A program made the translations under genes and the position numbers. A stretch of 25,908 nt of DNA from the NCBI GenBank assembly GCA_049999725.1, contig JBNGIS010018065.1, forward strand, positions 1-25,908. The letters run 5' to 3'. The stretch is from Haplomitrium mnioides. Lineage: Eukaryota > Marchantiophyta > Haplomitriopsida > Calobryales. The notes beneath the pieces were generated by a model. That model saw only the letters and a program-made list of their open reading frames with translations, was not told where the DNA came from and ran no database searches. This document shows positions 8,910-18,634 of this stretch, piece after piece. Each line of letters begins with the position of its first letter. Position 1 is the stretch's first letter.

Positions 8910-9215
8910 TTTCGACAAGAATTCAAGATACCTTGTTCTGTCTTGATGGTACGAATGAGGAGTACTCTTGTAGAATGTTGGTGGATAGTAAGAGCTCTGA
9001 AAATTTTATCTCACTACATTTTTCTAAGATAATCAAATCAAAATTCAGGCATATTAAGAAGAGTGTTGTGACTATGGCTGATGGCCAAAAGCATGATGTG
9101 TTTTGCTCTCAAAGCCGATCCTTCAAAGTATTGGAAAAGAGTACCTGGAATCTATGCAATTTGTTATTACACATGTACAATATGACATCATTGTAGGGTT
9201 GCTTTGGCTTGAAGG
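8910..9215 (+). pseudogene. Gypsy aspartic protease, active site mutated
   Basis: The frame 8933-9196 reads CRMLVDSKSSENFISLHFS near its start, the retropepsin block xxLVDSGASxNFIS with the catalytic DSG changed to DSK. MADGQKHDVF and the YDIIVG block (shifted frame, near 9178-9198) follow as in gypsy proteases. The protein would process the polyprotein. The G-to-K change in the active site and the stop at 9194-9196 make it inactive. Confidence 0.75.
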
Positions 9216-9559
9216 TCAATCCACTCAATTTGATTGGGCAAAATGACATATTCAAGTTACCTTTCAAGGTAAGAAATTTCTTTGGAAGTGTTTGACACCA
9301 TTGGTGAAGAAGCCTAAATCAATTCAACATGTTAATTCAATGGAGCAAGAGTTGTATGTCTTTGTTGTTTAGATCAAGCCCATGATAGACTTGAACAATA
9401 AGGGAGGAAAAACTGCACCTACCTCAATAATAGGTGATATTTTGAAAGAGTTTGGATTTTTGTTTTGGGAGGATTTGCCAAAATAGTTACCAGATGATTG
9501 AGGAACATCTTTTTTGATTGAGTTGATACCATAAAGTACTTCTTATAATCAATCTTATT

Positions 9560-10060
9560 GGTTATCACCACAAGAACTAGAAGAGCTTCAAAATACTTTA
9601 ACGGATCTTCTTGAGAAGGATTTCATTCAACATAGTACTTTTCTTTGGGGAGCTCCGATATTTGTTGTACCAAAGAAAGATGGTGGGTTTTGTCTTTGTT
9701 CAGATTGTCAAGGCTTAAGCAATCAAACAGTGAAGAATGCCTATCCTCTACCTCGTATTGATGATTTGTTGATCAATTGAGTGATGCATGATTCTTTTCT
9801 AAGCTGGATCTTTGAATTGGCTATTGGAAAACTTCTATCAAGCCAAGTGATGTGCCAAATACATCTTTTCATACAAGGTATGGGCATTTTAAGTGGAAGG
9901 CTCTTACATTTGGTATTGGTGTTTTTTGGTGATATCCTTACCTTTAATAAAAGTGAAGTTGAGCATTATGATAATCTTAAAGAAGTGTTGCAAAGACTAC
10001 GCAATTGGAAGTTTTATTGCAAAAAGTCCAAATGTGAGTTTTGGAAGTAAGAGGTGACTT
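9560..10060 (+). pseudogene. Gypsy reverse transcriptase, deleted and mutated
   Basis: Recognisable blocks in order: [57 protein letters not shown], then in shifted frames KPSDVPNTSFHTRYGHFKWK and ALTFG. About 75 bp is missing at about 9915, removing the L-T-N-A-P block that the second gypsy copy retains near 16170. The catalytic box at 9922-9933 reads FFGD in place of FFDD. Then HYDNLKEVLQRLRNWKFYCK and KSKCEFWK, the usual end of the palm-thumb segment, with a stop at 10048-10050. Confidence 0.85.
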
Positions 10061-10660
10061 ATCTAGGACATAAAGTGTATGCGGATGGTATCAAGATGAA
10101 AGAAGAGAAAATTAAGGCTGTTATAGAATAGCGAACACCAAATGATGCAAAGCATGTTCGAGCTTTCAATGGATTTGCAAGTTTTTATCAAAGATTTATT
10201 CATTACTATGCTAATATTATTGCACCACTTATGGATTTGCTAGGCAAGGTGGCAAAGTTTCAATGGACAACCAAAGAACAAGAGGCATTTCAATGACTCA
10301 AAGATGCAGTGTCTTCTTGTCCAATTCTATAGCTATATGATCCAAAGACACATTGTATAGTTTATTTTAATGACTCTAGTTTTGCTATTCGAGTAGTATT
10401 ACAACACGATTTTGAGTATGGACTTCATCTGAATGCCTTCATGTCATGTCGATTAAATCCACCAGAGAGAAATTATTTCGTACTTATGTGCACCAATCAC
10501 AAGCCCTTGCTACAATCAATTTAATTGAAAAATATGACTAGTTGTCATCATCAATGGGAAGATCGACTACAACTCTTTGATATCAAGTTGGAGTACAAGA
10601 CGGGAAGGTTTCATACCATTTGTGATGCATTGTCACAAACACCGGATCATCAACTAAATA
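10060..10660 (+). pseudogene. Gypsy RNase H and connection, with internal deletion
   Basis: EVTYLGHKVYADGIKMKEEK and FNGFASFYQRFIHYYANIIA are the gypsy connection blocks. RNase H follows: HCIVYFNDSSFAIRVVLQHDF (first catalytic Asp block, D present as FND), RLNPPERNYFV, TNHKPLLQSI and QLFDIKLEYKTGRFHTICDA with LSQ. Between ERNYFV and TNHKPLL the segment carrying the catalytic Glu (KExLAIVxAxxxFRxHxxG in relatives) is missing; the second gypsy copy still shows its counterpart near 16790-16830. Several in-frame stops. Confidence 0.8.
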
Positions 10661-10759
10661 CATTGGAGGTTGAAAATGTTATTATATTCCATTTTTATGA
10701 AAGAAACAGTGATGGATTTCGACAAAATTTGTATAAAGATGCCTTCTTTAATCTTGTTT

Positions 10760-11720
10760 AGGCACGTTTGGTGGTCGAAGGTAGTGAGTATCATGTCTTT
10801 TCCATTCAAGATGGTATTCTCTATCAAGGTGATCAAATGTGTGTTCTACAAGATGATGCACTTCGAATGGTCTATTTACAAGAAGCACATGACATTCCAA
10901 TCTCTCACCATCTTGGGGTAGACAAGACTATAGAGTTGCTTCAACATATTTGGTAGTAGCCAAACCTAGCTTGAGATGTTCATAGCTTTGTTTGTTTTGT
11001 AAAAGTTGTCAACAAAACAAAACTTCAAATCAAAAATCACTTGGTCTTCTTCAACCACTACCAATTCCTACTACTCGGTGAAAACATGTAAGTTTAGATC
11101 TTGTTACTTTGCTTCCAACCACGCCTCATAGGTTTACTGCCATTGTGGTGTTTGTGGATAAGTTAATCAAACAAACTCATCTAGCAGTGATAGTGGATAC
11201 GGTGGATGCTCCACAATTGGCAAAGATTTACTTTGATACATTCTTTCAATATCATGGAATCGCAAAGGTATTAATATTTGATGGAGATCCACGATTCGTT
11301 AGGAAGTTTTGGCGAGAGTTGTTCACACTTTTGGGGACCAAACTATCTATATCTATAGCCTATCATCCTCAAACATATAAGAAAACTAAACGTACAAATC
11401 GTTTTATGGAGGATATGCTTCGAGCATTTATCAACGTTCATCACACGGATTGGGATAGTTTCTTACCAGTTGTGGATTTTGCATACAACAACTCCAAGCA
11501 ATCAAGTATTGGATTTTCTCTTTTCTTTCTTAATTTTGGTCAACAATCTCTTGTTTCCGATGGTTTTCTTTTTCTTTCCTCTTCCAATTTTCTAAGTCTT
11601 TCTAGCATTTTTTTTTATTTATCTTCTTCTTTGCAGGATGCCAAAAACCATCTTGTCATTGCTCAAAATCAGCAAAAAAAATACCTCGATAAACATTGTC
11701 ACAGTTTTTTTTAATATTTT
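10760..11720 (+). pseudogene. Gypsy integrase, catalytic Glu replaced by Lys
   Basis: The N-terminal zinc-binding block is seen as AHDIPISHHLGVDKTIELLQ (two His); the CxxC part near 10990-11020 is damaged. The core, one open frame at 11109-11714, has RFTAIVVFVDKLIKQTHL (first Asp), KVLIFDGDPRFVRKFWREL (second Asp) and YHPQTYKKTKRTNR. In relatives the last reads QTDGQTERTNR; counting from the second Asp, the residue after exactly 35 others is Lys instead of the catalytic Glu. FINVHHTDWDSFLPVVDFAY and NNSKQSSIGFSLFFLNFGQ complete the core. The integrase would insert the cDNA; this copy is dead. Confidence 0.88.
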
Positions 11721-11796
11721 AGGTGACCAAGTTATGCTTTCTACTTATTATCTTCCTTTTGTCTTAAAATACTCAAGTCCGTAAGCTATCTCCAAC

Positions 11797-12176
11797 TTGG
11801 ATTGGTCTTTTCTCAATTCTCAAATTATTTCTCTCGTTGTGTACCAACTTGATCTTCCACTCTATATGAAGAATCATCCTCTATTTCATGTGTCTAAGGT
11901 TAAACCTTTTGTTTCTAGTCCATCTTCTTTTCTGAACCATGTTGAAACTCCTCCTCTACCTATTGTTCTTGATGATCATGAAGAATATGAGGTGGATTGC
12001 ATTTTGGCTAAGCGAGTTCTCAAGCGTGGGCGATACCCTCAAGTTCAATTAAAGTTTTGTAGAAGGGGTATCCACTTTACAATGCTACTTGGAAACCGTG
12101 TTCTATCATTGAGAATGCTCAAGAAGCTATTCGATTATTTGAAACTCTCGGTCATGACGAGAATATCATCGATTAG
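11797..12176 (+). pseudogene. Gypsy integrase C-terminal domain with chromodomain
   Basis: YQLDLPLYMKNHPLFHVSKV and KPFVSS are the GPY/F-module end. From about 11965 EEYEVDCILAKRVLKRGRY and PQVQLKF start a chromodomain, which continues after a one-base frame change as KGYPLYNATWKP and ENAQEAIRLFETLG, ending at the TAG 12174-12176. The aromatic residues used to hold methylated histone tails (Tyr of YEVD, Trp of ATW) are visible, as in chromoviruses that target heterochromatin. The stop lies directly before the polypurine tract. Confidence 0.8.
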
Positions 12177-12187
12177 AAGGCAGGGAT
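12177..12187 (+). promoter_or_regulatory. Polypurine tract
   Basis: aaggcaggga (12177-12186) immediately before the TG of the 3' LTR, in the position where plus-strand primers form. It has one C, so it is slightly decayed. Confidence 0.6.
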
Positions 12188-12189
12188 TA

Positions 12190-12630
12190 TGTAATAGTAC
12201 AAGCATAATGTTGTGCTATTTATAAGAAAATAGAGAGAAGTGAAGGAAGTGGTAAAAGGGTTATTTTTAGGGTGAATTGAGACAATACTAATTGTCTTCA
12301 AACTTACTTTTAGAGCTTTCAGGGTTGAAATTAGAAGTGACTTCTAAGTGAGTAATTTTAAGGTTGAAATTAGAAAAGATTTCTAAGTGATCAATTCTAG
12401 GGTTGAAATTGGAAGTGACTTGTAAGTGAAGAAAGAGGGATGACACCTTCTTCTCTTGTATAAATAGAATGGCTTCATAGCCGCACTCCTCATTCTAGAG
12501 TTCCTCTCAAATCACTTGGATTCTTTGGTTGCTTGGCTTTTGCTTGCCTTATTGGCATTGGTTGAAGAACTCTATTAGAGTTCACTATGAGCTCTTACTC
12601 ATTTAGATTTGGTCATTGAGTTCTTTTACA
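12190..12630 (+). repeat. 3' LTR of the gypsy chromovirus
   Basis: 441 bp, 38 bp longer than the 5' LTR because it holds three instead of two tandem 39-bp subunits (starts 12322, 12361, 12400). TATA box at 12459-12466. Differences from the 5' LTR are spread over the whole length, so the insertion is old. Confidence 0.93.
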
Positions 12631-12635
12631 TAAAT
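12631..12635. repeat. Right target-site duplication of the gypsy element (TAAAT)
   Basis: Same five bases as 7769-7773. Confidence 0.9.
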
Positions 12636-12961
12636 GAATTACAAGAAGAGATGAGAGGGATGCCAACACTCAAGGTAATGATGGAGGTTTTCAAGATTCA
12701 GAGAGCAATTTCAGCTCAAAGCAACTCTAAGTGAAGCAAGAGTAAAGTGAGAAGCATATGATCAAACCCTTGAGGAAAGAATAGATGACAAGATAAGGAA
12801 AACAACCATAGGTTTGGAAATACATATGGAATAGCATTATAAAGCCATTGCCCATATTGGCTTTCAAAAAAAACAAGATAAAGAAGTTGGAGAAACTATT
12901 GTGATAGTCGATCAAAATTTGAAAATCAGAACTCAAAAGAGCCTAAGTACTTCAGCTGAAA

Positions 12962-13398
12962 TTGACCAAATGGCAAAGTGATTTTGTGCAAGTAGTGAGA
13001 TGGGAGTTCTTTGAGGATTTGTTGAAGGCAACTTGTGAAGTTGTAGCTCCTCAAAAGATTTCAACTATAGTCAAAGAGTTGAAGGAAAATGTATTGAACC
13101 AAATCAAGATGAACCCATGGAGATTAGTTGATGATGTATCGACAACTAACACAAAATGAGAACAAGAAAGGGAAGAGTTGTTGGTATATCAAGAAGTTGA
13201 AGATAATATCACGCTGTTGGGTGTCAAACACATGAAGGGGGTATTACATGACGGGATTGTATTTTTTGTGGTCAAAAGTACTAATCTAGGTGAGATACTA
13301 GTGATAATAGGTGCAACGATGTAGCCCGATATAGTTAAAGATTGAATAGTTAGGTTGCTTGGGTTAGTCAAACTAAATATAAATATTGGATAAGAATT
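12962..13398 (+). pseudogene. Unidentified degraded reading frame
   Basis: One frame reads through about 145 codons with four stops (near 13157, 13321, 13342 and 13390). Segments such as WQSDFVQVVRWEFFEDLLKA, STIVKELKENVLNQIKMNPW, EQEREELLVYQEVEDNITLL and VLHDGIVFFVVKSTNLGE have protein-like composition with amphipathic helices. I do not recognise a family. It lies between two gypsy elements, so an origin in an older transposon is likely but not shown. Confidence 0.3.
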
Positions 13399-13399
13399 T

Positions 13400-15150
13400 A
13401 GAGACCTATTCTGAATGTTTCTTCATGATCAAAAAATGTTTTGTATAAGGTTCCTCAACACTTGGAGTTGAAAATCGCTTCTTCTAATAAACAAAGTTCT
13501 TTTGAAATGTTATTTTTCTTCTTAGCTTTGTAAAATATGTTTACAAATTTCTCACAACCATAAGTACAAGTTCATATTTCGTGATTCATAACTTCCATTA
13601 CGGCTGCACAAATCCATTTTGTGGTTAAAAGTGTTCTGATGAGATTGAACGATTGAAAGGCTTGGTGTGAGTGATGCATTTTTGGAAGTATGGGTAGGGA
13701 TACAAGCCCAAGAAGGGATCCGATTGTGACAAGATTCACACTTGGCAGGTTGTATCGGTTTAGAAGAGAAAGAGCTTTGTTAAATATGTGTAAGGGTTAG
13801 GCAAAGTGTTGGAAAAAATAAACTTGTAAGTTGATGGGCAAGCAACGTTGGGCATTGGTTGACATGCTTAAGGTTGTCGCATCCAGTCAAAGCAATTGCT
13901 CTAGGTGCCTACTTTAGCTCTGAAATTATAGATTGTAATTGAGTTTTTGTTTGAGAGAGAAAGAGAGAAATGAGAAGCAACAAAAAGATGTCATCAAAGC
14001 TTGTGTGCTGCTAGGCTTTAACCAAGTGCTATCATTGTGAGTTGTGCAAGGTTAAGCCAATGCAACTACATTCTAGTCCATCGTTGTTTGAAAAGAGAAG
14101 ATATAAGGCAATTGAGTTTGGCTTTGAATAGAATTGTAATGTGAAATTTGGTGCACAAAAGGATCAAGCATAGAGTAAGCGCTTAGAAATATTAGTTTGA
14201 ATGAGAAATGATTGTGTAAAATAACTCGGATTGTTAGAGAAGAAAAATGTTCAACAAAAGGTTTCCCCTTTGAAGGAAGGATAGTTTGGTAGCTTCTTTA
14301 TTTTCCAAGTCCTATCTGAATTCATTTTTCAGACTCCAAAATTTAAACTAGTGTGCATAGTCAGCAAAATTCATAAAAGCCTAGTTTGCTTTGAAAAGTA
14401 GTGAGCTATCACAAATACCGATCAAGTAGTTGAGGGAACAAGATTATTGAAGTGGCAAATTTTTTTTGTTTATGACTCAAAATTTGTGAAAAGGAGTTTT
14501 CATTTTAATATTGTAGTTGGGAGCGAGAATTTTGTGATTTGTAATTGAAAAATCAACAAATTATTATTTTGTGGTCAATGCGTTTGAGAATTATCGTTTT
14601 TATGACTATGTATGAGTTGTCAGCTCTAGGTTGGAAGTTTCATTTCAAAGTAGAGCGGCACTGACCAAAAGATGGCTTTTTGTTTATAAGAAAAGATTTT
14701 TTTATTGTAAATCATGACAATATTTTCTTTTGAGATGTTGGGTGGCGCAATTTCAATCAAGATTCATGATTGTAAATGAGTTGTTCAAGCCGTAAGTAAT
14801 AAGGAGATTTGTTATTTCTATTTTGGACCCCTACAAAGGAAAAAATAAACAAGTCAAACTTTGGTTTGTGTTAGATTTAAGGAGCCAAATTGAGAAGAAG
14901 TTGAAATGTATGTTAGTTATTGGTGGGTTTTATTGCATAGTGAGTCTTTGTAGCATGATTTCTCTACCTCCTCAAAACAAAATGGCTTGGAAAGAGAAAT
15001 AAATCATGTATTTTGGGATCTTTCCATTGCTACACAAACTATTCACATTGCCAATGTCAATGTTGCTCTTGTTGAAGAAGCAATAGTGGAAGAAGAGAAC
15101 CAAAAAAATGACATGTCTTAGTAAAACTAGTCAAACAACTTAATGAGAGT
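13400..15150. other. Non-coding or unrecognisable stretch
   Basis: AT-rich, no long frames. A short stretch near 14990-15120 (EREINHVFWDLSIATQTIH followed by an Ala/Glu-rich tail) looks protein-like but matches nothing I know. It could be the decayed gag or leader of the gypsy fragment that follows; no LTR could be matched. Confidence 0.35.
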
Positions 15151-15159
15151 TTGACTAGA

Positions 15160-16850
15160 CCCAATGGAATTAAAAGCTTAGCAAGAATTTGAAGTACTTT
15201 TTTCTATCTTGATAGCATCATTGATGAGTCTTGTAGAATATTTGTCGGCTCTAGTATGAAAATTTCATTTCATTATGTTTTATTAAAAGAATCAAAGAAA
15301 ACGTTATACCTATCGAAAGTAGCTTGGTGAGCTTTATGGCTATGGCCAATTGCCAAAAACTTGATGTATTCCAATCTCAAAAGCCATTTTTTCTAAGTAT
15401 TGGAAGTGAGTATGTAGAATATGTGCAATTTATAATTGCACTAGTTTAATATGACATCATATTAGGCTTGAAGATGCATTCACTTAAGTTGATTGGGCCA
15501 AACAACAAATTCAAGTTACTTTACAACACATTTTGTTTTTAAGGCGTCTCACACTATTAGTAAAGAAATCAAAATCATTTAGGAATGTCATTTCTATGAA
15601 AAAATTTCTATTTAGATCAAACCCATCATAGAATTGAGTAAGAAGAGATGGGAAATTGTGTCTACTTCAATGATTGATGATATTTTGAAGAAGTCTACAG
15701 ATGAGTTTTTGGAGGATTTTCTAGAGACTTGACTAGATGACTGAGAGATATCTTTTCCAATTGAATTGAATCCAAGAAGTACTTCTTTTAGTCAACCTAT
15801 ATACAAATTATTACCATGTGAGTTAAAAAAAGCTTCATTGAAACTTGAAAGATCTTTTGGAAAAGAATTTTATTCAACATAGTACTTCATCTTAGAGAGC
15901 GCCGATGTTCTTTGTACTAAAGAAAGATGGTGGTTTTTGTCTTTATATAGATTATTGTGGCTTTAACAAACAAATAGTAAACAATGCTTATATTTTGCAA
16001 GGTATTGATAGTTTTTTAGATTAATTAAATGGTGCCCATTTTGTTTTTCTAAGCTGGATCTTAGAAATAGCTATTAACGAATTCTCATCAAGGTGAATGG
16101 TGTGCCAAAGACAACTTTTTGCATAAGGTATGAACATTTTGAGTAGAAAGTTCTTATATTTGGTCTCACTAATGCTCCGGAGATATTCATGGGTCAAATG
16201 CATCACATTGTTTATGGGTTATTAGAGATGATATTTTAATTTTTAGTAAAATTAAAGTTTAGCATTGCAATCATCTCAAAGAAGTATTGCAAAGAAAGCA
16301 CAATTAGAAGTATGAGTTCTAAGTGTGAGCTTTAGAAGCATGAGGTGACTTATCTAAGGTATAAGATATATGCAGATGGTTTTAAGATGAAGGAAGAGTA
16401 TATTAAAGTTATCGCACATTAGCTAATGCCAATGGATGCAAAGGACAATAGAGCCTTTAATGGATTGGCAAGATTTTATCAGCAATTGATCTATTACTCT
16501 GCGTATAGTGTTGCATTGCTTACAACTTTGCAAGGCAAAGATGTTAAGTTTCAATAGATCGCCAAAAAAAATAGGCATTTCAACAACCCAAGAATGCAAT
16601 CTCTTCTTGTTTTATTCTCCAACCATATAATCCAAATGCAGATTGTATGGTTGACTTTGATGCTTCTAATTTGGTTGTTACAGTAGTGTTACAGTATAAG
16701 TTTGAGAATGGACTCATCCAATTGCCTTCATGTCATGCTATTTAAATACAAAAGAGAGGAATTATTTTGTGAAGGATAGATAGAAACTAGCAATGGTTTA
16801 TGCTACCAAGGTTTTTAGGTTCCATACAAGGGAAAAATGAGAGTATTTTC
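15160..16850 (+). mobile_element. Second gypsy element, internal fragment (protease to RNase H)
   Basis: Aligns with 8890-10500 of the first gypsy element in the same order. Protease remnants lie at 15180-15480; reverse transcriptase at 15690-16360 with [34 protein letters not shown] and, in shifted frames, the L-T-N-A-P block near 16170 that the first copy has lost; RNase H at 16370-16845 with RNYFVKDRQKLAMVYATKVF and RFHTRE. Both the gag side and the integrase side are missing and no LTR is seen. Decay is heavier than in the first copy: stops in every frame. Confidence 0.8.
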
Positions 16851-17176
16851 CTAAAAAAAATGTCAAGAGTTTTTTTTTTTAATGATTTTTAGTGTTTTTA
16901 GCAAGCTTTTTATTTTTAAATGCAGTAATTGCACGCAAAATTTGATGAATGTTAAGATATAAAGCCATCTAATTATGAGAGTAAACTAATTTTAACATTA
17001 ACCTAGGCTTATTATAGGAAAACGTGTAGTTAAAACTACATGTGAAATAGAGATTCTAAGAGATATGATTGTTGAGAGATGTGATAGATGAGAAGAGATA
17101 TGAGAATGGAAGAATGTATTTGAAACATACCTTGAGCTCTTGAATTATAATTGAATGATTGTAATAATTCAATATG
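16850..17176. other. Short non-coding stretch between gypsy fragment and copia B
   Basis: AT-rich, with T runs near 16870-16880, no recognisable coding block on either strand. It could hold the decayed 3' end of either neighbour. Confidence 0.4.
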
Positions 17177-17590
17177 TCATGAGTACTTTTGGTCTAACAC
17201 AAATGTTTTTTTGAAATTTTTGTTGGAGAAAGTGCTCGTCGGATGAGCATTTTCCATATTGAATTGTTTGAGAATCTTGGCCGTATATGTGGATTGGTGG
17301 ATCGGAATCCCATTAGGCATATGCTCAAACTGGATGTCAAGATAGAGATCAGGTTCTCCAATATCTCGCATTTCAAATATGTCTTTCAGTTTGGCAATTG
17401 TGCTGGCAGCTAGAGTTTTTATTCCAAAAATATTTATGTCGTCTACATAAAGTGCAACTACAATGTATTCAGAGCCTTGATGTTTCATGAACAGGCATGG
17501 AGCAATGTCATCATTTGTAAAATACAGTATCATCATCTCTGATTTAAATCTCTGGTACCAATTTCTACCACTCTGTTTGAGCCCATATAT
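17177..17590 (-). pseudogene. Copia B reverse transcriptase, C-terminal part (YVDD intact)
   Basis: After a stop at about 17588 the frame reads IYGLKQSGRNWYQRFKSEMM, then DIAPCLFMKHQGSEYIVVAL, YVDDINIFG, LKDIFEMRDIGEPDLYLDIQ and FEHMPNGIPIHQSTYTAKIL, ending with NMENAHPTSTFS. The YVDD box is at 17438-17449 with both aspartates kept. This is the palm and thumb of a copia RT. The frame ends at 17177 before the RNase H connection, so the enzyme would lack RNase H. Confidence 0.9.
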
Positions 17591-17689
17591 CTATCTCAAG
17601 ACTTGAACTACCATTTGTGTGCTTGATTGATCGATTGGTGATCTAGATGCATTAATAGAATGCTTTTCCAACTTCACATTGTCATGTGG

Positions 17690-18277
17690 TATACTTTGAT
17701 GATGGGGGACAAAAGGTCCACTTTGTTGTTGCTCATGCAGCTTGTATGTATTTGGGACTAAAGGTCCTCTGCAACTTTGTGTACTCAACGTATTGGCTGG
17801 CTAGACTTAAGGTCTTGTGAAATGCTGCTTGCTCAACGAATATGCTGGCTGGACTAAAGGTCCTTTGAAATGTTGCTTGCTCAGCGAATGCGCTGGCTGG
17901 ACTAAAGGTCATTTGAGATCATTATGCAACTTACTTTCCATCATTTGGCATTGTCTTTTCGACATGAGGACTAAAGGTCCTCTCTGGATTAGTAGGAGCC
18001 TTTTCAGGATGACAGGTCTGTTCATTTGTTGGCCATTGAGGACAATAGGTCCTTTTCCCAAATTGAGGTCTTTGTGGACAGGATGTCCATTTTGAATCAT
18101 TGTGCCTCTGTGGACTAAAGGTCTATTGTTATAGTGTATATCATGAGGGATAAAAGGTCTAACCTCAAAATTTAGGCCTTGAGAGACAAATGGTCCAATC
18201 TCAGTATGTAGGCCATATGAGACAAAAGGTCCACTCTCAGTATGTGGGCCGCTTGGGACTGTAGGTCTATATGCACT
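17690..18277 (-). repeat. Coding tandem repeat of 14 Gly-Pro-x-Val units inside copia B reverse transcriptase
   Basis: The plus-strand core ggtc (tgtc in one unit) occurs at 17715, 17763, 17811, 17859, 17907, 17976, 18015, 18048, 18084, 18120, 18156, 18192, 18228 and 18264. Spacings are 48 four times, then 69, 39, 33, then 36 six times: all multiples of three. On the minus strand, in the frame shared by both RT halves, units read for example SGPFVSYGLHTE and IGPFVSQGLNFE (12 residues) or KGPLVQPAYSLSKQHF and RGPLVPNTYKLHEQQQ (16 residues). Stops fall in few units: the Gly codon of the unit at 17907 is TGA (17909-17911), and the unit at 17811 has two. The array sits between IFMKTPLELI and YGLKQSGR. 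I know of no standard copia RT with such an insert. Confidence 0.9.
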
Positions 18278-18634
18278 TCAGTTGTTCTCCCCTTGAATGT
18301 GAAATGCCATTCTTGATATGAGTTCGAGGGGTGTCTTCATAAAAATGTGGGTGTCTACAGTGCCATATAAGTAGGCAATGATGACATCCATGATGTGTAT
18401 GGTTAGATGGCGTTGAATAGCAAATGTTATCATGTATTTGCAAGTTATATTGTCCATGACAGGTGAGTATGCGAGGTTATAATCATGTCCAGAGATCTGA
18501 GTGTATCCTTTGGCCACTATTCTTGCCTTATATCGTGTGACATCACCTTTTGCATTATATTTGCAAACAAAAATAAATCTGTAATCTACCAAATGCATGT
18601 CCGGAAGTGTTGGCATAACAAATCCAAATACTTG
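18278..18634 (-). pseudogene. Copia B reverse transcriptase, N-terminal part
   Basis: Minus-strand frame after a TGA at 18635-18637: QVFGFVMPTLPDMHLVDYRF, IFVCKYNAKGDVTRYKARIV, AKGYTQISGHDYNLAYSPVM, then IHIMDVIIAYLYGTVDTHIF and MKTPLELISRM. These are the fingers and first palm blocks of a plant copia RT; the first catalytic Asp is in IMDVIIAYLYG. The frame ends at the TGA 18278-18280 and goes on without a shift into the repeat array. The usual PEG after MKxP is replaced by PLE. Confidence 0.9.

Larger units (their letters stand above)
7774..12630 (+). mobile_element. Complete but dead Ty3/gypsy chromovirus, 4.86 kb, TSD TAAAT
   Basis: Two direct LTRs (7774-8176, 12190-12630) begin TGTAATAG and end TTTTACA. 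The 5 bases before the element (7769-7773) and after it (12631-12635) are both TAAAT, a perfect target-site duplication. Between them lie a tRNA-iMet primer-binding site, gag, protease, reverse transcriptase, RNase H, integrase and chromodomain in Ty3/gypsy order, with the polyprotein stop at 12174-12176 just before the polypurine tract. The C-terminal chromodomain places it among the plant chromoviruses; the small size and short LTRs suggest a Reina-like clade, which is a guess. Many stops, two internal deletions and lost catalytic residues show it cannot move by itself. Confidence 0.95.

Noticed and set aside
11109-11714. Gypsy integrase frame as a functional gene
   Set aside because: The catalytic Glu is Lys, and the surrounding polyprotein is broken on both sides.
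12727-12936. Minus-strand Phe-rich 69-codon frame as continuation of copia A integrase
   Set aside because: No integrase block could be aligned; Phe/Leu-rich composition follows AT-rich sequence.
17817-18095. Plus-strand 92-codon Trp/Cys-rich frame
   Set aside because: It is the reverse complement of the RT repeat array; its repeats are a mirror of the coding strand.
17690-18277. 36-bp and 48-bp regular motif spacing as a CRISPR or regulatory array
   Set aside because: No unique spacers of constant length, and the units read through in the RT frame; a coding repeat explains it.
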